A stretch of 6,787 nt of DNA, taken from NCBI GenBank assembly GCA_015661045.1, contig JACVQG010000219.1:1-6787 (forward strand), in the 5' to 3' direction. Source of the stretch: Dehalococcoidia bacterium (GTDB lineage: Bacteria > Chloroflexota > Dehalococcoidia > JACVQG01). Both the position numbers and the translations under genes were made by a program. This document shows positions 6,412 through 6,787 of the stretch, one piece after another. Numbering within the stretch: position 1 is the first letter of the stretch; each line of letters opens with the position of its first letter. The notes under the pieces were generated by a model. It had not been told where the DNA came from and made no database searches. It saw nothing but the letters and a program-made list of their open reading frames with translations.

Positions 6412-6511
6412 TGTCATACTGGAGCGAAGCGAAGTATCTCAGGGTGGTGGGGAGAACGCCACCCCAGCCCTGAGATTCTTCGTCCCGACAAGTCGAGACT
6501 CCAGAATGACA
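6412..6511. repeat. 100-bp imperfect palindromic repeat between hyuA and the next gene
   Basis: Left and right halves are inverted copies. TGTCATACTGGAG (6412-6424) pairs with CTCCAGAATGACA (6499-6511), 12 of 13. CGAAGTATCTCAGGG (6430-6444) pairs with CCCTGAGATTCTTCG (6468-6482), 14 of 15. The centre carries a further small GGTGG/CCACC pairing. The 'TGTCATxCTGGAGCGAAGCGAAG' style of sequence is a type of dispersed intergenic repeat seen in many environmental bacterial genomes. It begins only 15 bases after the hyuA stop and could fold into a long hairpin that attenuates or protects the hyuA transcript. Confidence 0.65.
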
Positions 6512-6699
6512 GGTAACGCAAAGTTATTTTGTTAACGACCATAAGCCTGGGCATAGGGGACGCTATTAAAATGCGTCTATTTGCGAGGGAAAAAGGGTGG
6601 GGGATTGTTTATTCGGATTTTGGTATTATTTGGGATTTGGTTCCCCGCCTTCGCGATGACAAGGCTTGAGATTTGGAATTTCGCTATGAGGAGGCAACG
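6512..6699. other. Gene-free remainder of the hyuA-hyuB gap
   Basis: No coding region, promoter with both hexamers at proper spacing, or strong hairpin is evident. The text is partly G/T-rich with short ATTTGG repeats (6630-6676). TTCCCCGCCTTCGCGATGAC (6641-6660) resembles the edge of another degraded dispersed repeat. GAGGAGG (6688-6694) is the ribosome site of the next gene. Confidence 0.35.
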
Positions 6700-6787
6700 A
6701 TGCCTGTAATTAAGCTCAAGGGAAACAAAGAGAAAATGGTGCACCCCCTGGAGCACGCTCAGATACCAAAGGTTGATCCTATCACCT
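6700..6787 (+). CDS. hyuB: Probable hydantoinase B subunit (HyuB), N-terminal end only (partial)
   Basis: An ATG at 6700 follows a strong ribosome site, GAGGAGG (6688-6694), with 5-base spacing, and the frame stays open for 29 codons to the window edge. The peptide starts MPVIKLKGNKEKMVHPLEHA and ends VDPIT. HyuB proteins characteristically begin their conserved domain with DPITxEVIRxxL, so the final five residues fit the start of that domain after a ~24-residue leader. Position directly after hyuA supports the call. No catalytic or metal-binding residue is visible, so the assignment rests on this short motif and context. Confidence 0.68.
   Translation, partial: MPVIKLKGNKEKMVHPLEHAQIPKVDPIT

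Noticed and set aside
6605..6629. Promoter TTGTTT/TATTAT before the probable hyuB
   Set aside because: The hexamers are only 13 bases apart, too close for a sigma70 promoter.

Overview
The window looks like part of an anaerobic or facultative bacterial genome, probably an uncultured lineage. Every confident gene lies on the + strand. The gene content suggests this: crotonase paralogues, a PreA-like iron-sulfur flavoprotein, an ATP-dependent hydantoinase pair, a stand-alone hisB and a BrnT-type toxin-antitoxin pair. The gaps carry pyrimidine-rich structured repeats of the kind I associate with Dehalococcoidia/Chloroflexota metagenome bins. That lineage is an inference with modest confidence, because nothing here is a phylogenetic marker.

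Layout: (1) 1-97 is the 3' end of an enoyl-CoA hydratase/isomerase gene. (2) 98-424 is an intergenic stretch with a perfect 16-bp palindrome and a ~174-bp element bounded by inverted repeats (201-374). (3) 425-1151 is a second, paralogous crotonase gene that is broken: three homologous blocks sit in three different frames, joined at two internal deletions. (4) 1152-1458 is a gap of degenerate hairpin repeats ending in a possible promoter. (5) 1459-3251 is a two-gene unit with a 4-bp ATGA overlap: a DHOD/PreA-like flavoprotein with two C-terminal [4Fe-4S] motifs, then hisB. (6) 3268-3972 is a BrnT-like toxin followed by a ribbon-helix-helix antitoxin, with a TTGACA promoter overlapping a paired GTATAC site. 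(7) 3973-4326 has a possible minus-strand gene remnant, a perfect 28-bp palindrome and a good sigma70-type promoter. (8) 4342-6396 is hyuA. (9) 6397-6699 holds a large imperfect palindromic repeat. (10) From 6700 a gene runs off the window; its visible start fits hyuB.

How the genes may work together: HyuA and HyuB normally form the two subunits of an ATP-dependent hydantoinase/oxoprolinase-type enzyme. The PreA-like protein is related to the pyrimidine-reducing half of dihydropyrimidine dehydrogenase, but residues that hold the pyrimidine in that family appear replaced, so its substrate is open. HisB looks catalytically intact but has no other his gene beside it. Grouping these into a pathway for a cyclic ureide or imidazole-type compound is speculative: hyuA has its own promoter and the toxin-antitoxin pair separates it from the preA-like/hisB unit. 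I saw no CRISPR array, tRNA, rRNA or intact transposase. The most unusual features are the PreA-like/HisB coupling, the altered pocket of the PreA-like protein and the repeat-rich gaps.
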